Source: an uncultured Clostridia bacterium
GTDB lineage: Bacteria > Bacillota > Clostridia > TANB77 > CAG-508
Direction of reading: 5' to 3'
DNA length: 43,655 bases
Assembly (NCBI GenBank): GCA_948852945.1
Contig: CAQPBJ010000016.1
Coordinates: 1-43,655 of the forward strand
Both the position numbers and the translations under genes were made by a program. Shown one piece after another: positions 1-7,304 of the stretch. The notes below the pieces were generated by a model that worked only from the letters and a program-made list of their open reading frames with translations, had not been told where the DNA came from and made no database searches. Numbering within the stretch: position 1 is the first letter of the stretch; each line of letters begins with the position of its first letter.

Positions 1-549
1 AATCAGGTGAGATTAATATATCTCTTAAGTTTGCTATACCTATGATTTTTTTATTATCATTAACAAAGATTGTTTCAATTACTTCTGATTTAGAAACAAT
101 TTCTTTTAATTTTAGTAAAGCTTGTGATACAGTTAAATCTTTTTTTAGAGCAATATACTCTGTAGTCATAATTCCACCAGCTGTATCATCTTCATACCCT
201 AATAATTCTGTAATAACTTTTTTATCTTTTCCATCTTTCATTAGGTTAATAAGTTCTTTAGATTTTCCAATGTTTATTAAACCTAATATATCTACAATAT
301 CATCTTTTGACATGTAGCTGAATACATTAATAATTCTGTGATTTCTAAGTAAATCAAGTATTCTTATTTGTGTTTTTTCTTCTGATTCTTCTAAGATATT
401 AGCTAATTCTTTGTCACTTAATTTTGCGCAGATTTCAGCTATATCATTGTCTTCTAAATCAGATAATTGTAAGGCTAGATCAACTGATGTTATTTCATCT
501 AACTTATTTAATAGTGTGTTTATTGTGATTTCTTCTTCTTTTAACATTT
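1..549 (-). CDS. mgtE: Magnesium transporter MgtE, N-terminal part (cut by window edge)
   Basis: This is the first 183 codons of an MgtE-type Mg2+ channel; the membrane domain lies outside the window. The visible part is cytosolic: an acidic alpha-helical MgtE N domain (about residues 25-125) followed by the start of the first CBS domain. The hallmark of the family is seen as GYEDDTAGGIMTTEYIAL, followed by a CBS-like stretch ending in KIIGIANLRDILISPD. In the family the N and CBS domains bind Mg2+ and gate the pore. The start at 549 follows a good AAGGAG site about 8 bases upstream. The gene lies behind a leader ORF with an internal terminator (see 593-700), so its expression is probably controlled by premature termination. 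It points away from the rest of the window. Confidence 0.9.
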
Positions 550-592
550 TATTTTCTCCTTTCTTATTTTTGAAGAAAATAAATAGTTGAAA

Positions 593-700
593 TTAAAGAA
601 TTATGGAATAAAAAAAGCTCAAATAATGAGCGATCTTTTTATTAATCCTCATTTCACTTATATTTATTTTCTTATGATTCGATTGTGAATCTTCGCTCAT
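593..700 (-). CDS. Leader peptide ORF upstream of mgtE (35 codons)
   Basis: This short ORF has a good GAGGTGA site just before ATG and ends about 45 bases before mgtE. The peptide starts MSEDSQSNHKK and ends LSFFYSIIL: acidic start, basic middle, hydrophobic end. I know of no family for it. Two structures overlap it. An intrinsic terminator (GCTCA-TTATT-TGAGC plus T run on the coding strand) sits at codons 24-30. A 10-base segment at its start codon (TAATGAGCGA) is exactly complementary to the left arm of that terminator plus adjoining bases (TCGCTCATTA). Translation of the leader and termination before mgtE are therefore physically coupled. The acidic N-terminus recalls leaders in which low Mg2+ makes ribosomes drop off, but that is inference. 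The stop position is accurate to within a couple of bases. Confidence 0.6.
   Translation of the reverse strand: MSEDSQSNHKKINISEMRINKKIAHYLSFFYSIIL
608..633 (-). terminator. Intrinsic terminator inside the mgtE leader ORF (attenuator)
   Basis: On the minus strand GCTCA-TTATT-TGAGC (631 to 617) is followed by seven T residues, with flanking A residues that extend the stem. It lies before mgtE and within the leader ORF, so it is an attenuator rather than the end of a gene. The competing partner of its left arm is at 692-702. Confidence 0.7.
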
Positions 701-733
701 TAAATCACCTCTTTTTCTTTAAACTCCTTTTTT

Positions 734-762
734 ATTATATCATAAACCTATAAAAAGTTAAA
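734..762 (-). promoter_or_regulatory. Promoter of the mgtE leader transcript
   Basis: On the minus strand TTTAAC (762-757), a 17-base spacer and TATAAT (739-734). The -10 is preceded by TATG, an extended -10 element. It lies about 35 bases upstream of the leader ORF start. Confidence 0.65.
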
Positions 763-780
763 GTAAAATTAAGAAATTCG

Positions 781-809
781 TTTATTTTTTATGAATTTTG
801 AAGTATAAT
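781..809 (+). promoter_or_regulatory. Promoter of pnuC-aldehyde dehydrogenase operon
   Basis: TTTATT, 17 bases, TATAAT (804-809), about 75 bases before the pnuC start. The -10 is perfect, the -35 weak. The untranslated leader holds no riboswitch that I recognise. Confidence 0.5.
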
Positions 810-883
810 GTTAATAATTTAGAATTTAAGAACTAAATTGAACTTATTTAGCTATTAAATTATTATAAAAAGGAAATTTTATT

Positions 884-1543
884 ATGAATAAAAAATATAT
901 TGCTATTATTAGTATATGTTTTATGCTTTCAATCATTTCTGGAATAATTGCAAAAGATTTACTTATTGGAGGAACAATTTTATTTTCTGGCCTTTTGTGT
1001 GCATATTTTGCAAGTGAAGGGAAGAGAGCTAATTATATATTTGGTTTAATAAACTACATTTTAATGGGATATGTTTCTCTAAAAAATAATTTATATGGAA
1101 TTTTTTTATTTTATATATTTATTTTTGCACCACTGCAAATTCATGGTTTTAGTACATGGAAAAAGAATTTGAATAAAGATAATAATGTTAATGTAAGAGA
1201 GTTTAATTTGAAAAATTCAATTATAATAACCATTTCTTGTATTATTGGTAGTTTTTTATTAGCGTTTTTATTAAATTTAATTCCAAATCAACGATTAGCT
1301 TTAATGGATGCAGCATCTAATTGTATTAATTTGTGTGGAGTAGTGTTAATGATACTACGTTTTAAAGAGGCTTGGTGGTTGTGGTTCATAAATAATATTA
1401 TTGATTTAAGTATTTGGATTATCACTACATTAAATAATGGTACAGGTTCTGTAATGATGCTTTTGGTATCTATCGGATATTTACTTATAAATGTTTATGG
1501 AATGATAAAATGGCATATTAATGCAAGAAAAAATAAAGTATAG
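884..1543 (+). CDS. pnuC: PnuC-family nicotinamide riboside-type transporter
   Basis: A 219-residue, very hydrophobic protein with about seven or eight membrane segments. PnuC carriers take up nicotinamide riboside, or other vitamin-like ribosides in relatives, by facilitated diffusion driven by cytosolic phosphorylation. Family features seen: a conserved asparagine-glycine stretch in NYIFGLINYILMGY near residue 55, an aromatic LYGIFLFYIFIFAPLQIHGF segment, and a tryptophan pair in EAWWLWFINNIIDLSIW near residue 165. Length fits the family. It starts after an AAAGGAAA site and is followed 10 bases downstream by an NAD-dependent aldehyde dehydrogenase, so transport of an NAD precursor and an NAD-using enzyme probably share a transcript. 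Substrate specificity cannot be told from the sequence. Confidence 0.8.
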   Translation: MNKKYIAIISICFMLSIISGIIAKDLLIGGTILFSGLLCAYFASEGKRANYIFGLINYILMGYVSLKNNLYGIFLFYIFIFAPLQIHGFSTWKKNLNKDNNVNVREFNLKNSIIITISCIIGSFLLAFLLNLIPNQRLALMDAASNCINLCGVVLMILRFKEAWWLWFINNIIDLSIWIITTLNNGTGSVMMLLVSIGYLLINVYGMIKWHINARKNKV

Positions 1544-1553
1544 GAGGAATAAT

Positions 1554-2921
1554 ATGAAATTGGTATCGGTGAATCCTTATAATGATGAAATCATAGGTGA
1601 GTGTGAGGAAAATACTAAAGAAGAGATTTTAGAGAAAGTAAAACTTGCAAAGCAAAATAAGAAATTATGGGAAAATTTAAATGTAGAAGAAAGAATAGAT
1701 ATTTTAAAAGAATTATATGAAGCTTTTAAAAACAATAGTGAAGAGATGGCAAAATTAATTTCTATGGAAATGGGAAAGCCTATTGTTCAATCAGAAGCGG
1801 AAATAACTGCAACTTTTAAAAACATTGAGTGGAACTTAGAAAATGCTAAAAAGTATATTGCTGATGAAATAACTTTTGAAGATGAAAAGCAAATACAAAA
1901 GGTTTTGTATAAGCCTAGAGGAATTGTTTTAGCAATTTCACCATTTAATTATCCTATTTCTTTATGTGTGGCAATTGCAGTACAAAATTTAATTGTTGGA
2001 AATGTGGTAATAAGTAAGCCTGATCCTAAGTTACCATTATTATTTAAGCTAGTAGAAAAAATAATAAATGATTCTAAATTGCCTAAAGGTGTATGGCAAA
2101 TTGTTTTTGCAGATAGAGAAACGTCTAGTTTTTTAGCAGATCAAGATATTGATATGATTTGTTTTACAGGAAATACGAAAACAGGTGAATATTTGTATAG
2201 TGTAGCTGCTAAGAAAATGATTCCTGCTTTGATGGAACTTGGAGGTTCAGCTCCTGGAATTGTATGCGAAGATGCTGATATTGATGATGTTATTTCTGGA
2301 ATATTTAAAAAGAAATTTTCTAATAGTGGACAATTATGTCATGCTTTAAAAAGACTAATTGTTCACGAAAGTGTTTTTGATGAAGTTGTAGAGAAATTAA
2401 AAGTTATTGCTGAATCACAAGTTTTAGGAAATCCGCTTGAAAGAGAAATAACTATGGGACCAATTGTAAGTAAAAATCAATTAGAGAAACTAGTTGAACA
2501 ATTTAATGATGCAAAAGAGAAAGGTGCTTGTATCGTATGTGGTGGAGAAAAATTTGGAGAAAAAGGAAACTTTTTTAAACCAACAATTTTAACTGATATA
2601 AATAGAGATATGAAAGTTTGGAAAGAAGAAGTATTTGGTCCAATATTACCAGTTGTTAGTTTTAAAACTTTAGACGAAGCTATAGAACTTGCTAATGATA
2701 CTATTTATGGATTAGGAGGATATATTTTTACTAAAAATAAAAATACTTTTGAGAAAATAAGTAATGAATTAGAAACAGCTATGGTATCTTGCAATAATCT
2801 TGCGTATTCAGCACCATATAATCCTTTTGGTGGAGTTAAAAAATCAGGTTTAGGTCGTACAAGAGGAAAATGGGGATTACAAGAATTATGTAATATAAAA
2901 ATATTTGTATATGAAAAATAA
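1554..2921 (+). CDS. NAD(P)-dependent aldehyde dehydrogenase (succinate-semialdehyde dehydrogenase-like)
   Basis: A 455-residue member of the aldehyde dehydrogenase superfamily, which oxidises an aldehyde to a carboxylate. The catalytic residues are present: Asn132 in SPFNYP, Lys155 in the cofactor region ISKPDP, general base Glu228 in LMELGG, and nucleophile Cys262 in SNSGQLC. The C-terminus has the usual PFGGVKKSGLGR motif. Length and N-terminus resemble the shorter succinate-semialdehyde dehydrogenases, but the substrate is not certain. I chose ATG 1554 because AGGAGG lies 7 bases upstream. An in-frame start at 1521 would overlap pnuC and lacks such a site. A long hairpin follows at 2930. 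Confidence 0.88.
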   Translation: MKLVSVNPYNDEIIGECEENTKEEILEKVKLAKQNKKLWENLNVEERIDILKELYEAFKNNSEEMAKLISMEMGKPIVQSEAEITATFKNIEWNLENAKKYIADEITFEDEKQIQKVLYKPRGIVLAISPFNYPISLCVAIAVQNLIVGNVVISKPDPKLPLLFKLVEKIINDSKLPKGVWQIVFADRETSSFLADQDIDMICFTGNTKTGEYLYSVAAKKMIPALMELGGSAPGIVCEDADIDDVISGIFKKKFSNSGQLCHALKRLIVHESVFDEVVEKLKVIAESQVLGNPLEREITMGPIVSKNQLEKLVEQFNDAKEKGACIVCGGEKFGEKGNFFKPTILTDINRDMKVWKEEVFGPILPVVSFKTLDEAIELANDTIYGLGGYIFTKNKNTFEKISNELETAMVSCNNLAYSAPYNPFGGVKKSGLGRTRGKWGLQELCNIKIFVYEK

Positions 2922-2929
2922 GATAGCGA

Positions 2930-2960
2930 AGAGCACAGTATTTTGAAATACTGTGCTCTT
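2930..2960. terminator. Strong hairpin between aldehyde dehydrogenase and minus-strand gene
   Basis: A perfect 14-bp stem with a 2-base loop (AGAGCACAGTATTT / AAATACTGTGCTCT). There is only a short T stretch, so termination strength is uncertain. A second hairpin (GCCTAAA-AG-TTTAGGC, 2965-2980) follows immediately and would act on the opposing gene. Confidence 0.6.
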
Positions 2961-2987
2961 GCTTGCCTAAAAGTTTAGGCGTGGTAA

Positions 2988-3332
2988 TTAGTCGGTAAGG
3001 TGCACGGATCCACGATAGACAGAGAAACCTAACCGGAAAAAGAACTCTGCTAGCTCATCATAGGTATAATCTGTTCTGCCTTTGATGGCCATGAAGATGG
3101 CGACTGAGTGGCTATCATTTACCAGCTCGTGTTCTTCATCCTTCATGCACAGGTAAACCCGGTTTTTCGCCAGATGAATCCAGGCTTCCCACTGTTCACC
3201 GTCATGGTCATGCATCAGGATAGCGGTGCACGGGTCAAGGTGGAGCCACTGTACTTCGTTCTGATCTCCGATGACCATCTTGTCTACGTCTCCGCGTGTG
3301 TACTCTTTGGGAATTTTTTCAATTTTCAGCAT
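2988..3332 (-). CDS. Orphan hypothetical protein, GC-richer than surroundings
   Basis: A 114-residue soluble protein that I do not recognise. It is rich in His, Asp, Glu and Trp (segments such as ILMHDHDGEQWEAWIHLAK) and has no signal peptide or membrane segment. A C-terminal part with YDELAEFFFRLGFSVYRG looks alpha-helical. Base composition is near 48% GC against below 30% for neighbours, and codon choice (CTG, CGG, ACC) differs too, which suggests recent transfer, perhaps from a phage. It has its own promoter (TTGATT-17-TATAAT) and an AGGAGG site, points against the surrounding genes and sits between hairpins: a self-contained cassette. The + strand ORF opposite is a shadow of it. Confidence 0.7.
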   Translation of the reverse strand: MLKIEKIPKEYTRGDVDKMVIGDQNEVQWLHLDPCTAILMHDHDGEQWEAWIHLAKNRVYLCMKDEEHELVNDSHSVAIFMAIKGRTDYTYDELAEFFFRLGFSVYRGSVHLTD

Positions 3333-3377
3333 ATGCTACCTCCTAATATTGTGTGAAAAACTTTTGCTACATCTATT

Positions 3378-3406
3378 ATTATACCATAAAAACCTTATAA
3401 AATCAA
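3378..3406 (-). promoter_or_regulatory. Promoter of the orphan gene at 2988-3332
   Basis: Minus strand TTGATT, 17 bases, TATAAT, with TATGG directly before the -10 (extended -10). The 18 bases at 3379-3396 recur exactly at 33485-33502 in front of the SPFH gene, in the same promoter position. Confidence 0.65.
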
Positions 3407-3488
3407 CGATTGTAGGCAGTATAGATAGGTATAGCTAATTTTTAAAAAATATAGTATAATGATGAAAATTAAATTTGAGGAGAATTTT

Positions 3489-4049
3489 ATGAAAGAAAAC
3501 TACTTACTAGTTCATGGAAGTTTTGGAAGCCCTTTTAGTAATTGGATTCCATATTTAAGAAATGAAATTGAGAAAAAAGATTTAACCGTATATACACCGG
3601 ATTTTCCAACAGGTGTAGGATTTCAAAATTATGATGCATGGGCTAAAATTTTAAAAGTATATGTTGATAGTAATATTATAAATGAAAATACAGTTATATT
3701 TGCTCATTCAATAGCACCAGTTTTTGTTTGCAAATTTCTAGCTTTAAATAAAATTAAAGTTAAGAGATTAGTTTTAGTTTGTGGATTTAATAACTATTTT
3801 GGTATAAATGATGAATATGATACTGTTAATGGAAGTATGTATTTTGAAAATTTAGAAGAAGTTAAAAATTATTGTGAGGATATTGTTTGTATGTATTCAG
3901 ATAATGATCCTTATGTTAAATATGAAGCAGAAAAAGAATTTGCAGATAGTATAACTGAAAATCAAATTGTATTTCCAAATGGTGGACATTTGAATTCAGA
4001 AAGTGGATATACTGAATTTAAAGAGTTGTTAAAATATATAAAAATTTAG
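3489..4049 (+). CDS. Small alpha/beta hydrolase (RBBP9/YdeN-like)
   Basis: A 186-residue serine hydrolase-like protein of the RBBP9/YdeN type; the substrate is unknown. It opens with an oxyanion-loop motif, YLLVHGSFGSPFSNW. The nucleophile Ser lies in FAHSIAP, a variant of GxSxG that starts with Ala. The acid is likely Asp in MYSDNDPYV and the base His in PNGGHLNSESG. The order and spacing fit the fold. ATG 3489 is chosen because GAGGAG (3477-3482) precedes it; an ATG-ATG pair 30 bases earlier has no site. It begins a tight three-gene operon with 4058 and 4591. Confidence 0.78.
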   Translation: MKENYLLVHGSFGSPFSNWIPYLRNEIEKKDLTVYTPDFPTGVGFQNYDAWAKILKVYVDSNIINENTVIFAHSIAPVFVCKFLALNKIKVKRLVLVCGFNNYFGINDEYDTVNGSMYFENLEEVKNYCEDIVCMYSDNDPYVKYEAEKEFADSITENQIVFPNGGHLNSESGYTEFKELLKYIKI

Positions 4050-4057
4050 GAGAAAAA

Positions 4058-4576
4058 ATGAAAATAACTGTTGAAATGGCTTGCTCAATTAATGGATTAA
4101 TTGCAACAAAAGATGGAAATGAAGATTTTTTATCAAATAGAAATTATCAAATTATGTTAGATTTTTTAAAAGAATATGATTGTTTAGTTTGGGGAAATAC
4201 GACATTTAAAAATGTTATTTCTTGGGGAGAAAATTATATTAATGATTTAAAAGATGTTACTGTAATTATATTTTCAAAAGAAAAGCAAGTTTCAAATTAT
4301 GATAATGTTATTTATTGTAATTCGCTTGAGAATTTTTTAGAGATTTGTAAGCAAAAAAATATTGAGAATGTTTTTGTTTCTGGTGGTGCTCATATAAATA
4401 CATTATTTTTAGAAAATAATATGGTTGATGAGATTATTGTTAATTATAATCCATATGTTTTAACTAGGGGTATTAATTTATTTGAAGGCAATGATGTTGA
4501 AAAGAGCTTAGTTTTAGATAAGGTAGTTCATGAGAAAGAAGATATTGTTCAAATTTGGTACAAAATAAAAAAATAG
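4058..4576 (+). CDS. RibD C-terminal/dihydrofolate reductase-like protein
   Basis: A 172-residue protein of the RibD-C superfamily, NAD(P)H-dependent reductases related to dihydrofolate reductase. Typical features: an N-terminal strand with MACSINGLIAT, a helix followed by LVWGNTTFKNV, a nucleotide-loop segment VFVSGGAHINTLFLENNMVDEI, and a late strand leading to RGINLF. Stand-alone members are usually called dihydrofolate reductase family proteins and have diverse or unknown substrates, so no specific reaction is claimed. The gene follows the hydrolase by 8 bases with an AGGAGA site. Confidence 0.78.
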   Translation: MKITVEMACSINGLIATKDGNEDFLSNRNYQIMLDFLKEYDCLVWGNTTFKNVISWGENYINDLKDVTVIIFSKEKQVSNYDNVIYCNSLENFLEICKQKNIENVFVSGGAHINTLFLENNMVDEIIVNYNPYVLTRGINLFEGNDVEKSLVLDKVVHEKEDIVQIWYKIKK

Positions 4577-4590
4577 AATAGGAGAAAAGT

Positions 4591-4893
4591 ATGAAAGTAA
4601 TAACTGTATGTGGAAGTTTAAAATTTAAAGATGAAATGATGAAAATAACTGAAGAAATGGAATTACAAGGAAATTGTATGATAAGTGTTATTTATCCTAC
4701 AAATGAAGATAAAGATTATTATACAGATGAACAAGCTGATATACTTGATAAAATGCATAAAGAAAAAATAAGAATGTCAGATGCAATTTTAGTAGTAAAT
4801 GTTGGTGGATATATAGGAAATAGTACACGTAGTGAAATCGAGTTTGCAAAATCATTAAATAAAGAAATAATTTATTATACAGATTTAGTGTAG
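4591..4893 (+). CDS. Nucleoside 2-deoxyribosyltransferase-like protein
   Basis: A 100-residue protein with the short Rossmann-like fold of nucleoside deoxyribosyltransferases and their relatives. The N-terminus MKVITVCGSLKFKDEM is the nucleotide or sugar-binding loop. SDAILVVNVGGYIGNSTRSEIEFA near the C-terminus resembles the family's substrate loop with the catalytic Glu of SEIEFA. It is at the short end for the family. It follows the RibD-C protein by 14 bases with an AGGAGA site. Substrate unknown; the three genes may form a small nucleoside or cofactor salvage operon, which is inference. Confidence 0.72.
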   Translation: MKVITVCGSLKFKDEMMKITEEMELQGNCMISVIYPTNEDKDYYTDEQADILDKMHKEKIRMSDAILVVNVGGYIGNSTRSEIEFAKSLNKEIIYYTDLV

Positions 4894-4912
4894 TAAAAAT
4901 TAATTGAACTAG

Positions 4913-4941
4913 TTGTAAATTTAAGTTTGTAATATTATAAT
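4913..4941 (+). promoter_or_regulatory. Promoter of the membrane protein gene at 4974
   Basis: TTGTAA, 17 bases, TATAAT (4936-4941), about 33 bases before the start codon. Confidence 0.55.
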
Positions 4942-4973
4942 GGAAGTAATTATTTTAAAAGGAGTAATAAAAT

Positions 4974-5738
4974 ATGGAAGAAAACAATAAAGAAGAGAAA
5001 AAAAGCGTAAAAATAAGATTAACAGGTGTATTTTGCATATTATTAATCATAATAATTATAGCTTTAGTTTGCTATATGTATGTTGAAAAAACAAATTATG
5101 ATGAAGAAATTAAAAGTTTAGAAGCTAACAATGTGAAAATGCAAAGTACAATAAATGATTTACAAGGAAAACTTGTTTTAATTGATGAAGAAAAAGATAA
5201 AAATTCAAATTCTGTATCAACTAATAATATAACAAATACAGTTGATAATACTGATGAAGATGATTTAGACTCAGATGAACAAGTAGATGAAATAGCTAAA
5301 GAGTTATTTGAAAGTGGAAGTAAAAAAATAAGAGAGACTGTATATTCATCTTATGATCAATATGAATTAATAATACCTTCTGATGAACTAGTTGTAAAAG
5401 GAAAAGTCTATGAAAAAAGAGATGCATTATATTCAGATATAGAAGATGAATATTCTAAAATTTTTACAGATGGAGCTTTAGATAAAGTTTTAAAAGAAAG
5501 ATTTGCTGAATCAGATGGAAATTTATATATTATATCAGGTAGTGATGAAGAATGGAATATTTCTAATGTAGAAGTAGAAAAAACTTCAGAAAATGATGGA
5601 GAGATAGAATATAAAGTAACATATAATGATGTAGAAAGTGATGGAACTGTTTCAGAAAAAATAACATGTACTATGAAAATAAAATTAGTAGATGGTGAGT
5701 ATAGAATATTTGAAACAGATTATTGTGAATTAATGTAA
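4974..5738 (+). CDS. Single-pass membrane protein with coiled coil and extracytoplasmic domain, unknown function
   Basis: A 254-residue protein not recognised as a known family. Order: a short charged cytosolic N-terminus (about 1-14), one membrane helix (about 17-38), a coiled coil (about 45-75), an Asn/Thr/Asp-rich linker (about 78-105), and a folded-looking C-terminal domain (about 110-254) rich in strands with many Asp and Glu. The helix without a cleavage site and positive residues before it suggest an N-in orientation with the C-terminus outside. Its first 100 residues have the same layout as the protein at 25949. Own promoter and a terminator at 5761 make it monocistronic. Confidence 0.6.
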   Translation: MEENNKEEKKSVKIRLTGVFCILLIIIIIALVCYMYVEKTNYDEEIKSLEANNVKMQSTINDLQGKLVLIDEEKDKNSNSVSTNNITNTVDNTDEDDLDSDEQVDEIAKELFESGSKKIRETVYSSYDQYELIIPSDELVVKGKVYEKRDALYSDIEDEYSKIFTDGALDKVLKERFAESDGNLYIISGSDEEWNISNVEVEKTSENDGEIEYKVTYNDVESDGTVSEKITCTMKIKLVDGEYRIFETDYCELM

Positions 5739-5760
5739 TAAATAGAATATCAATCATAAA

Positions 5761-5790
5761 AAACATATTGCGGTGCAATATGTTTTTTTT
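5761..5790. terminator. Bidirectional intrinsic terminator
   Basis: AAACATATTGC-GGT-GCAATATGTTT followed by T8; the A run on the left serves the minus-strand LytTR operon that converges here. Confidence 0.85.
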
Positions 5791-5796
5791 ATAAAA

Positions 5797-6093
5797 TTAT
5801 TTTTCAGTTTCTATTATATGTTCTGCATTTTTAGCTTTCTTTTCATTAATAATATCTAATAAACTATTTAAATGTTCGACTGTTTGTAAATTATATATAT
5901 AATTTATTCCCCAAAACAAAAAGTTTAATCCAATATATATGGCTAAAGTATATTGAATGTTTTCTTTTAAATTGTTTACTATATAGTTATTCATTCCTAA
6001 ATTAGTTACTATTATTGATTCTAATCCAGCTACTACTAAAGAAAATAGAACATATCCAAAAACTATTAGTAAAGTTTTTTTAATGAGTTTCAT
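5797..6093 (-). CDS. Small membrane protein paired with the LytTR regulator
   Basis: A 98-residue protein with two clear hydrophobic segments (about 5-27 and 47-70) and a charged C-terminal tail. Small membrane proteins (for example DUF3021 type) commonly follow stand-alone LytTR regulators and form a regulator-inhibitor pair with them; I infer the same here but do not see a diagnostic motif. The ATG at 6093 is preferred over one six codons upstream because AAAGGAG lies 8 bases before it. It starts one base after the LytTR stop, so the two are translationally coupled. Confidence 0.65.
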   Translation of the reverse strand: MKLIKKTLLIVFGYVLFSLVVAGLESIIVTNLGMNNYIVNNLKENIQYTLAIYIGLNFLFWGINYIYNLQTVEHLNSLLDIINEKKAKNAEHIIETEK

Positions 6094-6094
6094 G

Positions 6095-6550
6095 TTAGAT
6101 ACTCCTTTCATCTAAAAAATCATATACGTTGCGAACTCTTCTTCTTGATGCGAGTAGTTTACTACCATCTTCCATAACTATTACAATTTTTGTGCTTGTA
6201 GCCATATCAAATTTAAGTATTTTTTTAGCATTTATAATATGGCTTTTTGATATTCTAATATAGTCTGGATTGTCTTCTTCAATTTTATATAATCTACTCA
6301 TTATTCTAAAAGTGCCTTCTTTTGTTTGGCAGTAGTTATGTTGTTTATTACTAAAATAGAATAGTATATCTTCTTTATTTATAAATACTTTTTCATTGTC
6401 TTTTTTTACTAATATTTTAGTTTGTTCACGATAACTTGCAATATATTTTAGTAGATTATGATATTGTTCATTGTCTTCTTTGTATTCTACAATGATATTA
6501 ATTGTATTTTCTAATTTAGGACTTTTCCTTGAAAATAGTTTATATTCCAT
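6095..6550 (-). CDS. Stand-alone LytTR-domain transcriptional regulator
   Basis: A 151-residue protein. Residues about 45-148 form a LytTR DNA-binding domain: FINKEDILFYFSNKQHNY, then the F-R-I-M-S-R-L helix region, YIRISKSHIINAKKI and a final strand with LASRRRVRNVYDFL. The N-terminal 40 residues are not a receiver domain, so it is not a phosphorelay response regulator. Such short LytTR proteins usually act with a partner membrane protein, here the downstream gene one base away, and often autoregulate. No convincing pair of LytTR boxes could be picked out upstream by eye. Confidence 0.82.
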   Translation of the reverse strand: MEYKLFSRKSPKLENTINIIVEYKEDNEQYHNLLKYIASYREQTKILVKKDNEKVFINKEDILFYFSNKQHNYCQTKEGTFRIMSRLYKIEEDNPDYIRISKSHIINAKKILKFDMATSTKIVIVMEDGSKLLASRRRVRNVYDFLDERSI

Positions 6551-6692
6551 AATTTATCTTACCTCGTATATATTGTATCACTAATTATTATTATTTTACA
6601 TATTTTTGGCATAAGAGGTCGAATTTTGTAACAAGCGGTTATAGAAATCAAAAATCGTTTCAAAAAATAAAAGATTATAGAGTTTACATAAA

Positions 6693-6742
6693 TTGACTTT
6701 CATCTAGAAATTTAGTAAAATAAAAAAGTAACCAGTTATAAT
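6693..6742 (+). promoter_or_regulatory. Promoter region of the gene at 6768
   Basis: TTGACT (6693-6698), 17 bases, TAAAAT (6716-6721) is the best match. A TATAAT at 6737-6742 follows but lacks a good -35. The region between 6551 and 6767 is divergent with the LytTR gene and could hold operators for it. Confidence 0.5.
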
Positions 6743-6767
6743 ATGTGATTCTATAGAGGGCTTTGAT

Positions 6768-7283
6768 ATGGGCAAAAAAACAGAACTTATAAAAAGATTC
6801 ATAGGAGATTATCCTGCAACATTTTCAGTTGATTATTCACCATTTCGGAATTGTTATGCACATGCTTTGAATTGCAACTATGAAGACAGAGATTTTTCAA
6901 TGTATACGCCAGGAGCAATATATGCGGATTTTAATGGAGGCGATTTTTTGGATAGCACAGAATATTTCTTTGATTATGATTTATTTATAAAATTAATCAA
7001 AAGAGATTGTTCTGCTATTTCAATAACTGCTTCTGAATGCTCTTTTGACATGAAACTAAGAGAAAAATCGTCTAAAATTGTGCTAACATATTCAAAAAAG
7101 GATAATGATTTTCATTTTCTAAGACAAAATATTGACGGAACATGGTCACATAAACCAGGATTTGGAAACCGGATAAAAAGGGTCAAAAGTGAAATCATTC
7201 AATATAATGGCGAAAAATCAATAGAAATCTGGGGAAGCTCCTACAAAGTATTTGAAATTATGGAGTTACACAAAAATTTTTAG
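6768..7283 (+). CDS. Hypothetical protein with CYAxALN motif, possible cysteine-peptidase-like fold
   Basis: A 171-residue soluble protein not assigned to a named family. It carries an N-terminal Cys-containing motif (FRNCYAHALN, about residues 26-35), then a PG motif, and later HFLRQNIDGTWSHKPGFGNRI (about 123-143). Cys followed by a His about 95 residues later in a D-G-x-W-S-H-K-x-G context is reminiscent of papain or NlpC-like folds, but this is inference. There is no signal peptide. The ribosome binding site is weak (GAGGG). Codon and base use are less AT-biased than neighbours, hinting at transfer. It sits alone between the LytTR operon and a strong terminator. Confidence 0.55.
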   Translation: MGKKTELIKRFIGDYPATFSVDYSPFRNCYAHALNCNYEDRDFSMYTPGAIYADFNGGDFLDSTEYFFDYDLFIKLIKRDCSAISITASECSFDMKLREKSSKIVLTYSKKDNDFHFLRQNIDGTWSHKPGFGNRIKRVKSEIIQYNGEKSIEIWGSSYKVFEIMELHKNF

Positions 7284-7304
7284 GAAGTAGTTTATTCCTG
7301 ATTT

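Noticed and set aside
550..733. M-box (ykoK) Mg2+ riboswitch before mgtE
   Set aside because: None of the conserved M-box core motifs are visible on the minus strand; the leader is short and is better explained by the small ORF and terminator.
3108..3356. + strand ORF of 82 codons
   Set aside because: It is antisense to the orphan gene at 2988-3332, which has the promoter, ribosome binding site and plausible protein; the + frame has none.
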